The translations under genes and the position numbers were made by a program. Shown here piece after piece: positions 10,727 through 19,262 of a stretch of 19,781 nucleotides of DNA. The notes beneath the pieces were generated by a model. It was not told the origin of the DNA and did no database searches. It was given only the letters and a program-made list of their open reading frames with translations. How positions within the stretch are numbered: position 1 is the stretch's first letter; every line of letters starts with the position of its first letter. Origin of the DNA: an uncultured Bacteroidales bacterium (GTDB lineage: Bacteria; Bacteroidota; Bacteroidia; Bacteroidales; Bacteroidaceae); contig CALCHR010000198.1 in the NCBI GenBank assembly GCA_937901185.1, positions 1-19,781 of the forward strand. Reading direction: 5' to 3'.

Positions 10727-11113
10727 GGAAAAGGCAATGTCATGAGTAAAAATCTATTGTTGGAAACAAAGAAAAGTGTCTTAAGCCCATAGCTGGTAAG
10801 GCAATGTGGGATATAAGGTGTCACAAGCATTTTATATTTGATTGAAACGAATCTATAGAGGCGTAGCAACCTCGAACAGCCCGCAAGGTTGATAGTGGAG
10901 TGATAATCGAGTAATTGTTTCTTTAAAGGCGTAAGCAAGCCTGGAACCCTTGTGCTGGGGTGACAAATTGCAGGCATGAGCAGTACTTCCCAAAAGGAAG
11001 TGGAAAAGTGATTAAAAAATAAGGTCATTAAGCTGTAGCAACTGAAAGATGTATTCTCAGTCTTTTAATTTTCTTACCATTTTTAATACTAATTGCTTTG
11101 AAAGGCGCTTGAA
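10727..11113 (+). other. ~390-nt structured spacer after the permuted tRNA
   Basis: No gene. Hairpins include TTGTT/AACAA, CCCA/TGGG, GATT/AATC, GAGG/CCTC, AGGC/GCCT and ACTTCC/GGAAGT. It shares the words ATGAGCAGTAC and AGGCAATGTG with the leader at 10188-10612, hinting at related structures on both sides of the permuted tRNA. A segment ending ctggggt-g-aca (about 10955) resembles a poor copy of the tRNA-Phe 3' end. Confidence 0.35.
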
Positions 11114-11136
11114 GATAGTGATATTTAGCCGCTATC
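11114..11136 (+). other. Hairpin 14 nt upstream of tRNA-Glu(CTC)
   Basis: GATAGTG/CGCTATC, 7 bp with one T-G pair, 9-nt loop. Confidence 0.45.
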
Positions 11137-11150
11137 AATTAGTATTTTAT

Positions 11151-11226
11151 GCTCGATTCTTCTAGTTGGTCAGGAAGTAAGATTCTCAATCTTAAAACAG
11201 GTGTTCGAACCACCTATCGAGTACCA
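11151..11226 (+). tRNA. tRNA-Glu(CTC)
   Basis: Acceptor gctcgat/atcgagt (G1-U72), D arm ttct/ggaa, anticodon arm taaga-ttCTCaa-tctta, T arm aggtg-ttcgaac-cacct, encoded ACCA. Confidence 0.92.
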
Positions 11227-11350
11227 GGCGCTGATGTGAAGCAAATAGAGAGGCAGCGACTCGGGGCACCCCAGGAGCGGTGTTAACAAACCTCAATGTG
11301 CGGCGAGAGCCTTAGGAGACCTTATTCCTGGCTTAAATAAAATATAATTA

Positions 11351-11614
11351 AGAGCTTGTGCTTATTTCTAACAGGAAATAAAAAGTAATAGTAAGTTTGT
11401 TAGCCAAGTCAAATTATATAAAACTTTTAGAGCCTATACTTATTTCTAACGTAAATTTTGGGAATTTAAAAGTAGTTAGTTAGGCCAAAGTTATTTGCTA
11501 AAATATTATAGAGCTCACACTTATTTCTTCAAATTATACATACAGCCTGGCTACGTACCAGGATACAAAAATAGTTGAGCCCAATATTTAAAATAGAACC
11601 TATGCTTATTTCTT
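11351..11614 (+). repeat. Four direct repeats of ~20 bp at ~80-bp intervals
   Basis: Consensus AGAGCYTRTRCTTATTTCT (third position A in the last copy) starts at 11351, 11429, 11510 and 11595 (spacing 78, 81, 85). Each is preceded by ~10 bp of A/T, and the sequence between copies is not conserved but holds hairpins (CTAACA/TGTTAG, CTAAC/GTTAG, CCTGG/CCAGG). There is no gene. They could be binding sites for a phage regulator or replication initiator, or starts of four short RNAs. Confidence 0.65.
11490..11510 (+). promoter_or_regulatory. Promoter-like motif B, weaker copy
   Basis: GTTATTTGCTAAAATATTATA lies just before the third ~20-bp repeat. It has one extra A and a rearranged 3' half relative to the other copies. 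Confidence 0.35.
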
Positions 11615-11703
11615 AGAAATTAATGCCGCGAGCTACGTGATTAGGGCTTCGTCCAATAATTGCGGTGCTTGCATGAAGATAGTGTGTTAGCTAGGTCATA
11701 TAT

Positions 11704-11776
11704 AGCAGGTGGGCCGGTGCCCAGTTAAGTTTCATAGGCTTGATGCGACGATGTTCAACTCTCGTACCTGCATCCA
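11704..11776 (+). tRNA. tRNA-Met(CAT), possibly initiator-like, irregular
   Basis: The acceptor gcaggt/acctgc (6 bp) is preceded by an A1-A72 mismatch. An unpaired 1-72 position is an initiator tRNA hallmark. The anticodon arm is taagt-ttCATag-gcttg. The D arm gggc-cggt-gccc directly follows the acceptor with a 4-nt loop, and the T stem acga/tcgt has a bulged T before G53. T73 and CCA are encoded. It could be a decaying or specialised tRNA. It ends 4 nt before tRNA-Thr. Confidence 0.55.
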
Positions 11777-11780
11777 ATAT

Positions 11781-11868
11781 GCTCCTGTCGCCTAGTGGCC
11801 GATGGCACTCGCCTTGTAAGCGAGAGGAAGAGATTCCCCCGTCCGTTCGAATCGGACCAGGAGCTCCA
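11781..11868 (+). tRNA. tRNA-Thr(TGT) with a class II-like variable arm
   Basis: Acceptor gctcctg/caggagc, anticodon arm ctcgc-ctTGTaa-gcgag, T arm gtccg-ttcgaat-cggac, T73 and CCA. The variable region is 16 nt with a ggaa-gaga-ttcc hairpin, whereas tRNA-Thr normally has a 4-5-nt variable loop. Confidence 0.9.
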
Positions 11869-11872
11869 ACAC

Positions 11873-11911
11873 AAAAAGAAAGTTATTCATTATTGGATAA
11901 CTTTCTTTTTT
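11873..11911 (+). terminator. Strong intrinsic terminator ending the tRNA array
   Basis: A perfect 12-bp stem, AAAGAAAGTTAT (11875-11886) / ATAACTTTCTTT (11897-11908), with a 10-nt loop and a T-run. Because of the A-run on the other side it could also work for minus-strand transcripts. Confidence 0.9.
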
Positions 11912-11921
11912 ATTATAATAA

Positions 11922-11968
11922 ATCGTATAATATAAATATATTTATTAAATCTATTTGCTAAATTATAC
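11922..11968 (+). promoter_or_regulatory. Double promoter region of the baseplate operon
   Basis: A partial motif A (ATCGTATAATATAAAT, 11922-11937, without AAAATTT) is followed by a full motif B (TATTTGCTAAATTATAC, 11952-11968). It lies 30 nt before the first baseplate gene, so motif B probably drives structural genes, possibly late in infection. Confidence 0.6.
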
Positions 11969-11998
11969 TGTAGATAACTTTCGAAGGGAGTACAGCTT

Positions 11999-12754
11999 AT
12001 GTTAACTAAAGCAATAATTCAAAGTATTGACTATACTAAAAATATGTGCAGAGTACGTATACCGCTGTTTGAAAATGCTTCAAGAAATGTAAATATTATT
12101 GAAGCCGACGCACAGTTTAATATAGTGCCTGGTATATACAATAGCTATAAAACCGGAGATGTCGTATTTATTGGCTTTGAAGAAAATAGGATGGAGCTAC
12201 CCGTTATTTTAGGAAAACTGTTTGTAGCAGCCTCCGCCGAAGCTGAGTCTTATCGTGGGAACTTAAGCGGAAATTCATTAGCTATTACTGATACTGCACA
12301 ACTGCCGTATTCAACAGTTTTTAATTATGATAAAATTTCGCAAAATAATACACTTTATAAAGATTTGAATACGCCAAAAAAGCTTGCTGACAGTATTTTA
12401 AACTTGCAAAGAGCCCCGGCTCAAAAGTATCAAACAATAATAAAGATTTTATTAAATGAAACTACTTATAGTCTGTATTTAAAAACATCCAATGATTTTA
12501 CATATTCCCCAGATAAATCAGATGAGCCTTTATTTAGGTTGTGTACAGCTTTAAAAAATAGTCAGCCTGATAACACGTTTATCCCATTAGACCTTGTTGT
12601 GATGAATAATGATTCGATTTCAACCATACCGTCAGTATTGCGAGTGCAAGAGATTACCTCTACAGAAGTAAAGCTGCTCATTAATGGTGTCATCAACCGT
12701 GAAGTAACTAAAGCAGCTATTATAGGTATCCAGAGTTTTGCAATTTACTATTAA
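11999..12754 (+). CDS. Baseplate spike/hub-type OB-fold protein (gpV/gp5-like), 251 aa
   Basis: GAAGGGAG lies 9 nt before ATG 11999. The N-terminal ~85 residues look like the OB-fold of phage baseplate assembly proteins (P2 gpV, T4 gp5 N-terminal domain): MLTKAIIQSIDYTKNMCRVR, then GDVVFIGFEENRMELPVILG, whose GD-V-x-GF...PVILG pattern is the familiar end of that domain. The remaining ~165 residues are unassigned; I see no lysozyme motif or triple-helical spike repeats. Gene order (before gp25-like, J-like and I-like genes) supports a hub or spike-connector role. Confidence 0.75.
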   Translation: MLTKAIIQSIDYTKNMCRVRIPLFENASRNVNIIEADAQFNIVPGIYNSYKTGDVVFIGFEENRMELPVILGKLFVAASAEAESYRGNLSGNSLAITDTAQLPYSTVFNYDKISQNNTLYKDLNTPKKLADSILNLQRAPAQKYQTIIKILLNETTYSLYLKTSNDFTYSPDKSDEPLFRLCTALKNSQPDNTFIPLDLVVMNNDSISTIPSVLRVQEITSTEVKLLINGVINREVTKAAIIGIQSFAIYY

Positions 12755-12758
12755 TATA

Positions 12759-12794
12759 TTTATTAAATTTATTTACTTTCTGCTAAATTATTAA
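12759..12794 (+). promoter_or_regulatory. Promoter-like motif B, copy before the gp25-like gene
   Basis: The AT-rich flank TTTATTAAATTTATTTACTT is followed by CTGCTAAATTATTAA, with a spacer 7 nt longer than the copy at 11941. It partly overlaps the AAGAGGTGA ribosome binding site region. Confidence 0.45.
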
Positions 12795-12807
12795 GAGGTG
12801 AGATTAA

Positions 12808-13194
12808 ATGCGTTCAATAAAATTCCCAAATATGTTTAGATCAAACAGTACAGAGGTTTGGAAAACTTCTGAATACCTTGATGCTACAAAACAAAATACA
12901 TATCTTATTTTGCGAACTGAAAGAGGCGAGCTTGAGTGTGACCCTTATTTTGGCTTAATGCTAAAGCATTATCTATTTAGTCAAAATAATTATATATTAA
13001 AAGATATGCTTATTGATACTATTTATACCCAACTTGTATTATTCATACCTCAGCTAAAAATACTTCGTAACTCTATTGAAATAATTCAAGACAAAGAGCG
13101 CGGAAAAGTCATTTGCAGGTTTTCTGGGATTAATCAGATCGATTATACTCATAATACATTTAATCTTCTATTATTTGAAGATTCTGACTTTTAA
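12808..13194 (+). CDS. Baseplate wedge protein, GPW/gp25 family, 128 aa
   Basis: Length and core match the GPW/gp25 family: after ~35 variable residues comes LRTERGELECDPYFGLMLKH, the equivalent of the family's conserved R-G-E-x-x-x-x-P-x-x-G-L segment, followed by helical and strand segments that end in an acidic tail. In P2 (gpW) and T4 (gp25) this protein forms part of the baseplate wedge around the hub and contacts the sheath. GAGGTGA lies upstream. It ends 13 nt before the J-like gene, whose AAAGGAG overlaps its stop region, so the two are translationally close. Confidence 0.9.
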   Translation: MRSIKFPNMFRSNSTEVWKTSEYLDATKQNTYLILRTERGELECDPYFGLMLKHYLFSQNNYILKDMLIDTIYTQLVLFIPQLKILRNSIEIIQDKERGKVICRFSGINQIDYTHNTFNLLLFEDSDF

Positions 13195-13207
13195 AAGGAG
13201 ATACTAA

Positions 13208-16200
13208 ATGATTACTAAAAATGAAATATCTTCATTGAATTTATCACCAACTAAAAAAGATTTTGTTCAAATTTGGAATGAACTTATTGAAGTTGCTTCC
13301 AAAATAACTGAACGCTGGGATCCAACTAGTACTAATGAAAGCGACCCTGGTATTGTTTTACTTAAGGTACTTACTGGTATTGCAGATAAATTAAACTATA
13401 ATATTGATAAAAATATTCTTGAGGCTTATATGCCTACCGCAGCTCAAATGGAGTCCATGAGAAAGCTCTGTGAGCTGGTTGGTTACGATATTAAGTATTA
13501 TCAGTCTGCAGAGACAAAAGCACGTATTAGCTATATCGGAAATACTACTGACCTTACTGACGATAACAAGGAGAGGTTGCCAGAACCGGGTGGCTTAGCG
13601 ATTCCAAAATTTACTACGTTAACAAATGCTGATAAAGATATAACATTCGTAACGACAAACACTGTACCACTACTCATTACAAATATCACTCCTTGGGTAG
13701 AAGTGCCTTGTATTGAGGGTCAAATCAGCCAATGTGAGAGTACTAATGAGTATAACTTAATCACTCTTGCACAGCTAGATGATAATAACAGATACTATTT
13801 ACCTGAAACCCAGATTGCTGAAAATGGCATTTTTGTTTATAATGCAGTAGCCTCTGGCACTGATTATATAGATGGTATGCTCTGGGAGCAGGTTTCTAAT
13901 CTAAATATTCGTTCCGCTGAAACTCGTGTCTTTAAATTTGGCTATGACTCGTTTGAAGGTCGACCTTATCTTGCTTTTCCTGATGACATTGGTAGCCTAA
14001 TTGGTGATGGCTTGTTTATTTACTTTGTTAGAACAAGCGGACTTAACGGCAATATTTCTCCTAGAACTTTAGAAATTCTTGAGGTGCCAGCTGGTAAGGA
14101 TTGGGAAGACTACCCGGCAGAATTATTTGAAGTAGTGAATGTTGATGCCACTACCAATGGTGCTAACATTGAAAGTATTTCAGCTGCGTATAATAATTTT
14201 AAAAAGACCGTAGGCACTTTTGATACTTTGGTAACTTGTCGTGATTACATGAATAAAATTTATTCGTTAATGGATGCAAGTAATTTACCTTATGTCTCTA
14301 ATATTTTAGTTACAGACATTAGAAACGATATTAATAATGCTTTAACGCTTTGTAGTTGTAATGAATTTGGTATCTTATACAAAGAAACTCCACGCACAGA
14401 ACGTATTTCTGCAGCAGGTGCTTCTAGAGTCGTTAATCGAATAGGTGATTCTGATACTTATCAATTGTCGATATTTCATCAAGATAAAGACGTGCCTTTA
14501 CTTGATCATTTTGACTTGTTGTTATATCCATTTAAAACGTTTACACAGGTATCCTCTAGTACAAAGGATTTAGTTTCACCTTATAATAAGTCATTTACTT
14601 ACACCGAGCAAATGAATCGAGAAATTAAAGCTTCTTTAGATGAATTTAAAACCTGTGCACACAACTTAGCTTCTCCTTTAGCTGGAGACATTGTAGCGAT
14701 AAATAACTATTTAAGACTTAATGCCCTTATTGCGACTTCAATTAAAGTCTCAGAGATAGAGGCCGAGAGCATCTTACAAAATGTTAAAGTTGCATTGGTT
14801 AATGCCTTTAACTCACGAAACTTAGATTTTGGCGAAGAAATTCCTTTTGAAAGCCTTTTATCTGTAATAGAAAATGCTGACTCTCGAATTAAAGTGGTTT
14901 CTTTACAAGAGCCGGCGGTTTTAACGACTTACTCAGTAAAAGAACAGGTTGGCTCGCTTGTAGCTTCTAAAGAATATGGCATTGCTTCTGTCGAGGCTGA
15001 CAAAATTATAGATGTTAACTATGGTGATTCCGTAAAAACTGCAAAAGGTGAAACTGCTAAGGATATTTACAATAAGCTCGTACTTAGAAACATTTTAGCG
15101 GGTAGAGCTTCTTTATTTGACTATGAAGAAACTTTTATTCCTAACAATTCGGAAAAGCCTTATACAGTAACAAGAGATATTAATCAAGTTCTTGATAATA
15201 TCCTAAAAGAAGGCTCGACTGCGACTACCGAAGAAAAAGAAAAAGCTAGAACAGTTCGTGCCGAGATAAATGCTGCGGTACTAGCAACACTTCAGGCACA
15301 AGCGAAAAGCCCTAGTGCTGACACTGTTGACACTGACAGTGTTGTTGTAACACGTAAATATGCTGCTCCTGTCAACGAACAAGCTGTTATTACTGCTGGC
15401 GAGCATGTGTTAGATAGTAATGGTGCTCCTATTGCGGGCTTAGCCGATAGTGGAATTGTGACTCTTAAAATTTTTGAGCCGATCGTGCTAGAAGAGTTCG
15501 AAAACAACCCGGAAGCACAAGCAAGCAAGTATCGAGTATACGAAACTTATAAACCTTTTGACAAAGAAATTTTAGATAATGTTTCTCGTGTTGAGGCTGT
15601 GTGCGAGCTTTCTAGTAAAAGTGCTTCTTTTGAAAATATCACGTTAGATAAAAATGAAGTTATTAAATTCAGAGCACCTAATTTAATCACGACTAAAACA
15701 TTTCCTGCCTATGTTTATTATCGTTTTGAGAAAGGTACTAATAGCGGCAGTAAAATGGGTGCTACTAGAGACATTGGTGGCGGAGACACCTCCGGAAGTT
15801 ACGCAGAGTGTATGTCTCTCGATTCGCTTATAAAAGAAGCGGGAGAAGAGCAGTTCTTTACAAAACTTTGGGAGTTGGCAGGAGAAGACATTAGAATTGC
15901 TAAGGTAAATAATCCTACTGAAGGTACTGGTCTTAATCAGTGGGATGAGTTTGTAAGTCAAGCTAGTACTGCGATTGGCGTAGGTGTAATAACAGACGAC
16001 GATCCCCCAGTTATTTACGCAAATAACTTAAGTGGTCTTGCAACAGATCTTCACGATTATTTTGCAAATGTAGTTAACTCTGGTAAAGAAGTTACCCTTA
16101 AATACTATCCGTTAAATACGGGTACATTGAATATTTGGAGTGACTGTGTTAGATCATTTAAGACACTCCCGCTGGACAGTTCAGCTGTTTTATGGAGACT

Positions 16201-18481
16201 GTCTTCCACCCGTACTCACCCCAAGGGTAAGCTTGTTACTAATTCTGGACAGCGCTTATACGCGCAAGACGGCGAGCACCTAACAGTCGGTTATGTCGGA
16301 ACAAATACTTATATTTGTACAAATTTAGGTGAAGATCCTAAACAGTCTTATGTTGGTGAAGGCTGTGATATGGAACTTGGCAGCAACGATAAACTTTATA
16401 TTCATTACACCCCCTCTAGTACAAATGCTGATGGTGAAACTGTGGATGCGGAACCTGTCTCTGAAGTGTACACTGGCGGTGGCGACGAGCCTATTATCCT
16501 TAAGCCGTCTGGATTCACTTTGATGCCTACCGATGCGGTTATCCAGCAAGGCACTTCACCAAAGAAGAGCGTAGATTTTGGCGATGGTAAACCTAAGGAT
16601 TTATTAGCTCTAGCTCCTAATGAGCAAATTGAGATGAGAAGCATCGCAAGAGTTGTACTTAATACACCTGCTAGATTTTATAGGAACTTCGATGCTCGAG
16701 AACTTGATGGTAACATCAATAAGACAGAAAGCTATGAGCTTAAGGATGGCGAGTATATCTTTTATACTGACCTAAATACTCAAGAGGCAGCTTATTATGG
16801 AAGCGGCTCTGTTATCATGCTAGACCCTGGTGCTTTTATTCCAAAGCCTACCGAAATTGTAGAAATTTCACAGATTCTTGAGCAAGGTTTACATATTATT
16901 CCTTGGAGTAACTATGTACTATTGGATAACAGCAGAAAAATTACGATTACGGAGTATCAATATGTAACTTTAGTAGCAGGCGATACTTTAAACAGTATGA
17001 CTCTTGACACAAAAGTTTCAGCTGGTAACGCTGGTGTGCCTGTTTACAAGGATGGACACTATGTTGTAGATAATACACAGTGGACGAAGTGTATAAATAC
17101 TGACGAAAATCCAATTAGCTATACTCCTGCGGGTGACACTTCTGCTGTGCTTCCTAAAGTTGAGCTCTTGTCTGGCCAAAGTACTTCCTGGGAGGTTTGT
17201 AGCTTCCTTGAATTATCGACCTCTGCGGGATATGCACAGCAACTAAGAGCTACTGAAACTCTTGAAGATCAGATACAGGCCAGTGAGAATACAGTGGCTA
17301 TATCGGATAAGCTTAAGATTTACACTACTTCAGGTACCGGTGAAGAAACTGAATTTGAAGTTGCTCCGCAAAAAACCTGCATTCCTGCGTCAAGTAGCAC
17401 TTCTGAAGATACAACTAAATTTGAGCCTGTTTCTATAAAGTTGAGCACAATTGCGCAGGCTGCTTCTGGCCGTTTTGACAGAGCTGACATTGTTAAAGCT
17501 AACAAAGAGCTTGAGGACCTTATAGTGCATATGAAAGTCTTCAAAGAAGATGCTCCTTCCTTAATTGAGTTGTCAAAGTTAGATGAAGTGACCACTCCAA
17601 TTTCAGCTCCACGTGCTTTTTCTGTTGAGCCAAATTCAGATCGTATTAATAATCACTGGACTAAGCTTGACATACAAAACAGACTTTCTGGAGTCTCAAC
17701 TAGCACAGGGGCTAGTGCGGTGGCTGCATTAAATCTTAACTTCATGATTCCTGAAGATTCCGATTTGTTTGGTATATTTAGCATTTATGTGTCAGTTCCA
17801 GATGATAAATTAGAAGTAGGTAGTACTCAGCATATGTTGAAGGGCCCCTATACAGACCCGGATAGTGACCAAGATGTGGCCGGTTGTCGAGTATTTATTG
17901 ACGTACCTAAAGAATTTGGGTCTTGGCCTGATGTAGTCTCTATTTTTAACTACACAGATCAGTGGTGGTCTGAGGGTGTTGATAGTAATAACTTTAACCG
18001 ACTTTATCTCCGTGCTGGCTTAAACTGTCTTCGAGTGCGTAAATCTTGTAATCTTCTCATTAGAGCAGAAGCAAACGCGACTGGAAGTATCCTTTATGAT
18101 AATTTACGTCTCGTTAAGGGTGTACGTACCAATGGCGTTAATCTAGCTCTTTTAGACCCTGATGCTAGTTTTAACCGCAGAGCTGAATTTATGGCAACGA
18201 TCACAGATGAGGCGGAATTACAACGATTTGTTGAGTATAAAGAAACTTTGGCGAATCGCGTACTAGACGGTATTAGGGCTATGGATAAAGATCAGAATTT
18301 TTACTATAATGTTGCAGTCGAAAACAGTTTGGCGATAGAATTCGATAAGAATATAAATTCATTCTCTAACCCATATACGCTTTATGATATAAATAATATC
18401 AATAATAGTTTTGTTATTTCAAAACTTGACGTTGCATATTTAGACGATGGCTTGAAGATTGCGAAATCTTCTAAGTACTAA
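13208..18481 (+). CDS. Giant baseplate J-like (gpJ/gp6) wedge protein, 1757 aa
   Basis: The N-terminal ~120 residues match the start of baseplate J proteins: WDPTSTNESDPGIVLLKVLT, the helical ADKLNYNIDKNILEAYMPTA, then the LCELVGYDIK segment. P2 gpJ is ~300 aa and T4 gp6 ~660, so most of this protein is extra. The middle is rich in Ser, Thr, Asp and Glu with many short beta-like segments, probably stacked inserted domains. Near the C-terminus a beta-rich stretch (about residues 1490-1630) resembles a jelly-roll or carbohydrate-binding fold. It is cytoplasmic until assembly and joins wedge units in the baseplate. Expansion may let it carry receptor-binding or sheath-interacting domains (inference). 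Confidence 0.88.
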   Translation: MITKNEISSLNLSPTKKDFVQIWNELIEVASKITERWDPTSTNESDPGIVLLKVLTGIADKLNYNIDKNILEAYMPTAAQMESMRKLCELVGYDIKYYQSAETKARISYIGNTTDLTDDNKERLPEPGGLAIPKFTTLTNADKDITFVTTNTVPLLITNITPWVEVPCIEGQISQCESTNEYNLITLAQLDDNNRYYLPETQIAENGIFVYNAVASGTDYIDGMLWEQVSNLNIRSAETRVFKFGYDSFEGRPYLAFPDDIGSLIGDGLFIYFVRTSGLNGNISPRTLEILEVPAGKDWEDYPAELFEVVNVDATTNGANIESISAAYNNFKKTVGTFDTLVTCRDYMNKIYSLMDASNLPYVSNILVTDIRNDINNALTLCSCNEFGILYKETPRTERISAAGASRVVNRIGDSDTYQLSIFHQDKDVPLLDHFDLLLYPFKTFTQVSSSTKDLVSPYNKSFTYTEQMNREIKASLDEFKTCAHNLASPLAGDIVAINNYLRLNALIATSIKVSEIEAESILQNVKVALVNAFNSRNLDFGEEIPFESLLSVIENADSRIKVVSLQEPAVLTTYSVKEQVGSLVASKEYGIASVEADKIIDVNYGDSVKTAKGETAKDIYNKLVLRNILAGRASLFDYEETFIPNNSEKPYTVTRDINQVLDNILKEGSTATTEEKEKARTVRAEINAAVLATLQAQAKSPSADTVDTDSVVVTRKYAAPVNEQAVITAGEHVLDSNGAPIAGLADSGIVTLKIFEPIVLEEFENNPEAQASKYRVYETYKPFDKEILDNVSRVEAVCELSSKSASFENITLDKNEVIKFRAPNLITTKTFPAYVYYRFEKGTNSGSKMGATRDIGGGDTSGSYAECMSLDSLIKEAGEEQFFTKLWELAGEDIRIAKVNNPTEGTGLNQWDEFVSQASTAIGVGVITDDDPPVIYANNLSGLATDLHDYFANVVNSGKEVTLKYYPLNTGTLNIWSDCVRSFKTLPLDSSAVLWRLSSTRTHPKGKLVTNSGQRLYAQDGEHLTVGYVGTNTYICTNLGEDPKQSYVGEGCDMELGSNDKLYIHYTPSSTNADGETVDAEPVSEVYTGGGDEPIILKPSGFTLMPTDAVIQQGTSPKKSVDFGDGKPKDLLALAPNEQIEMRSIARVVLNTPARFYRNFDARELDGNINKTESYELKDGEYIFYTDLNTQEAAYYGSGSVIMLDPGAFIPKPTEIVEISQILEQGLHIIPWSNYVLLDNSRKITITEYQYVTLVAGDTLNSMTLDTKVSAGNAGVPVYKDGHYVVDNTQWTKCINTDENPISYTPAGDTSAVLPKVELLSGQSTSWEVCSFLELSTSAGYAQQLRATETLEDQIQASENTVAISDKLKIYTTSGTGEETEFEVAPQKTCIPASSSTSEDTTKFEPVSIKLSTIAQAASGRFDRADIVKANKELEDLIVHMKVFKEDAPSLIELSKLDEVTTPISAPRAFSVEPNSDRINNHWTKLDIQNRLSGVSTSTGASAVAALNLNFMIPEDSDLFGIFSIYVSVPDDKLEVGSTQHMLKGPYTDPDSDQDVAGCRVFIDVPKEFGSWPDVVSIFNYTDQWWSEGVDSNNFNRLYLRAGLNCLRVRKSCNLLIRAEANATGSILYDNLRLVKGVRTNGVNLALLDPDASFNRRAEFMATITDEAELQRFVEYKETLANRVLDGIRAMDKDQNFYYNVAVENSLAIEFDKNINSFSNPYTLYDINNINNSFVISKLDVAYLDDGLKIAKSSKY

Positions 18482-18496
18482 GGAGCTGATGACTAA

Positions 18497-19261
18497 ATGA
18501 TTAATATAAAAAATCAAGTACCTAGTATTTATTATGATGCTTCACGTGACTTTCAGCTTCTAGGACATCTGTACGAACTTGTACTTAATTATGTTAAAAC
18601 AAATGCTGATATGTTGTATCTGCTTCCGAATGATATCGAGGCAGATACACGTACAACAGAGCTACTTGCAACGACACTAGGTTTTAAACTTAGACGAAAT
18701 TATGATAAAGCACAGTTAGCTGCTCTTGTAAGTATTTTTCCACAGTTGTTAAAAATTAAAGGAACTAAAAAAGCTATTGATATAGCAGGGAATGCTCTAG
18801 TGAAAGCTTCTGGTGTGCCTGGAGCATTTACTAGCGAAATAGAAAATCATACATTAACTATTAAAATTCCGATCGAACTTTCAGATATTACGTTATTTAT
18901 TGACTTGCTGCCTTATATTTTGCCTTTTGGTATGGAAGTTTCAATAGTACGTACCACAACAATCAAGCAAGAAGCTACATTACCTATCGGTACTACTGCT
19001 ATTGTGCGAAAAGCGTTGCCTAGTACAGAAAATGAGCACGAGAGATTCTTACAGCATCCTCTCGGCTTGGCTAAGATCGCGGAGCATGAGGATACTGTGG
19101 GTAACACTTATTCAACCGTGGATTATTTGAGTTCTAACTTTATTAACCCAGATAATCAGCAGGCTATCGCAGGTGCTTTTGGTACTTCACCAATTATTGC
19201 ATTTGATCCAAATTCAAACTCCTCAAAAGTGGATGCAATTGATAAGGAGGAAAACACATAA
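18497..19261 (+). CDS. Tail protein I-like baseplate component, 254 aa
   Basis: It starts at ATG 18497, 15 nt after the J-like stop, with AAGGAGCTGATGA upstream. The N-terminal half has features of P2 gpI-like proteins: repeated helices, ELLATTLGFKLRRNYDKAQL, then FPQLLKIKGTKKAIDIAGNA, the KGT-x-x-A segment typical of the family. A domain of alternating strands follows, then a Gln/Asn/Asp-rich tail. In P2, gpI links the wedge to the tail fibre. Its TAA is 1 nt before the next ATG. Order V-W-J-I here repeats that of P2. Confidence 0.8.
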   Translation: MINIKNQVPSIYYDASRDFQLLGHLYELVLNYVKTNADMLYLLPNDIEADTRTTELLATTLGFKLRRNYDKAQLAALVSIFPQLLKIKGTKKAIDIAGNALVKASGVPGAFTSEIENHTLTIKIPIELSDITLFIDLLPYILPFGMEVSIVRTTTIKQEATLPIGTTAIVRKALPSTENEHERFLQHPLGLAKIAEHEDTVGNTYSTVDYLSSNFINPDNQQAIAGAFGTSPIIAFDPNSNSSKVDAIDKEENT

Positions 19262-19262
19262 A

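Noticed and set aside
10691..10965. tRNA-Phe with a cis intron whose 3' half ends ctggggt-gaca near 10955
   Set aside because: That segment has no proper T stem, two extra nt before the acceptor strand and no CCA; the upstream segment at 10613 pairs perfectly and supplies the compensating G56.
11351..11614. CRISPR array
   Set aside because: Only four imperfect repeats, unit length ~80 bp, structured and unequal intervals, no cas genes.
1..11870. Small reading frames overlapping tRNA genes and spacers on both strands
   Set aside because: They cross tRNAs, lack ribosome binding sites and show no protein-like composition.
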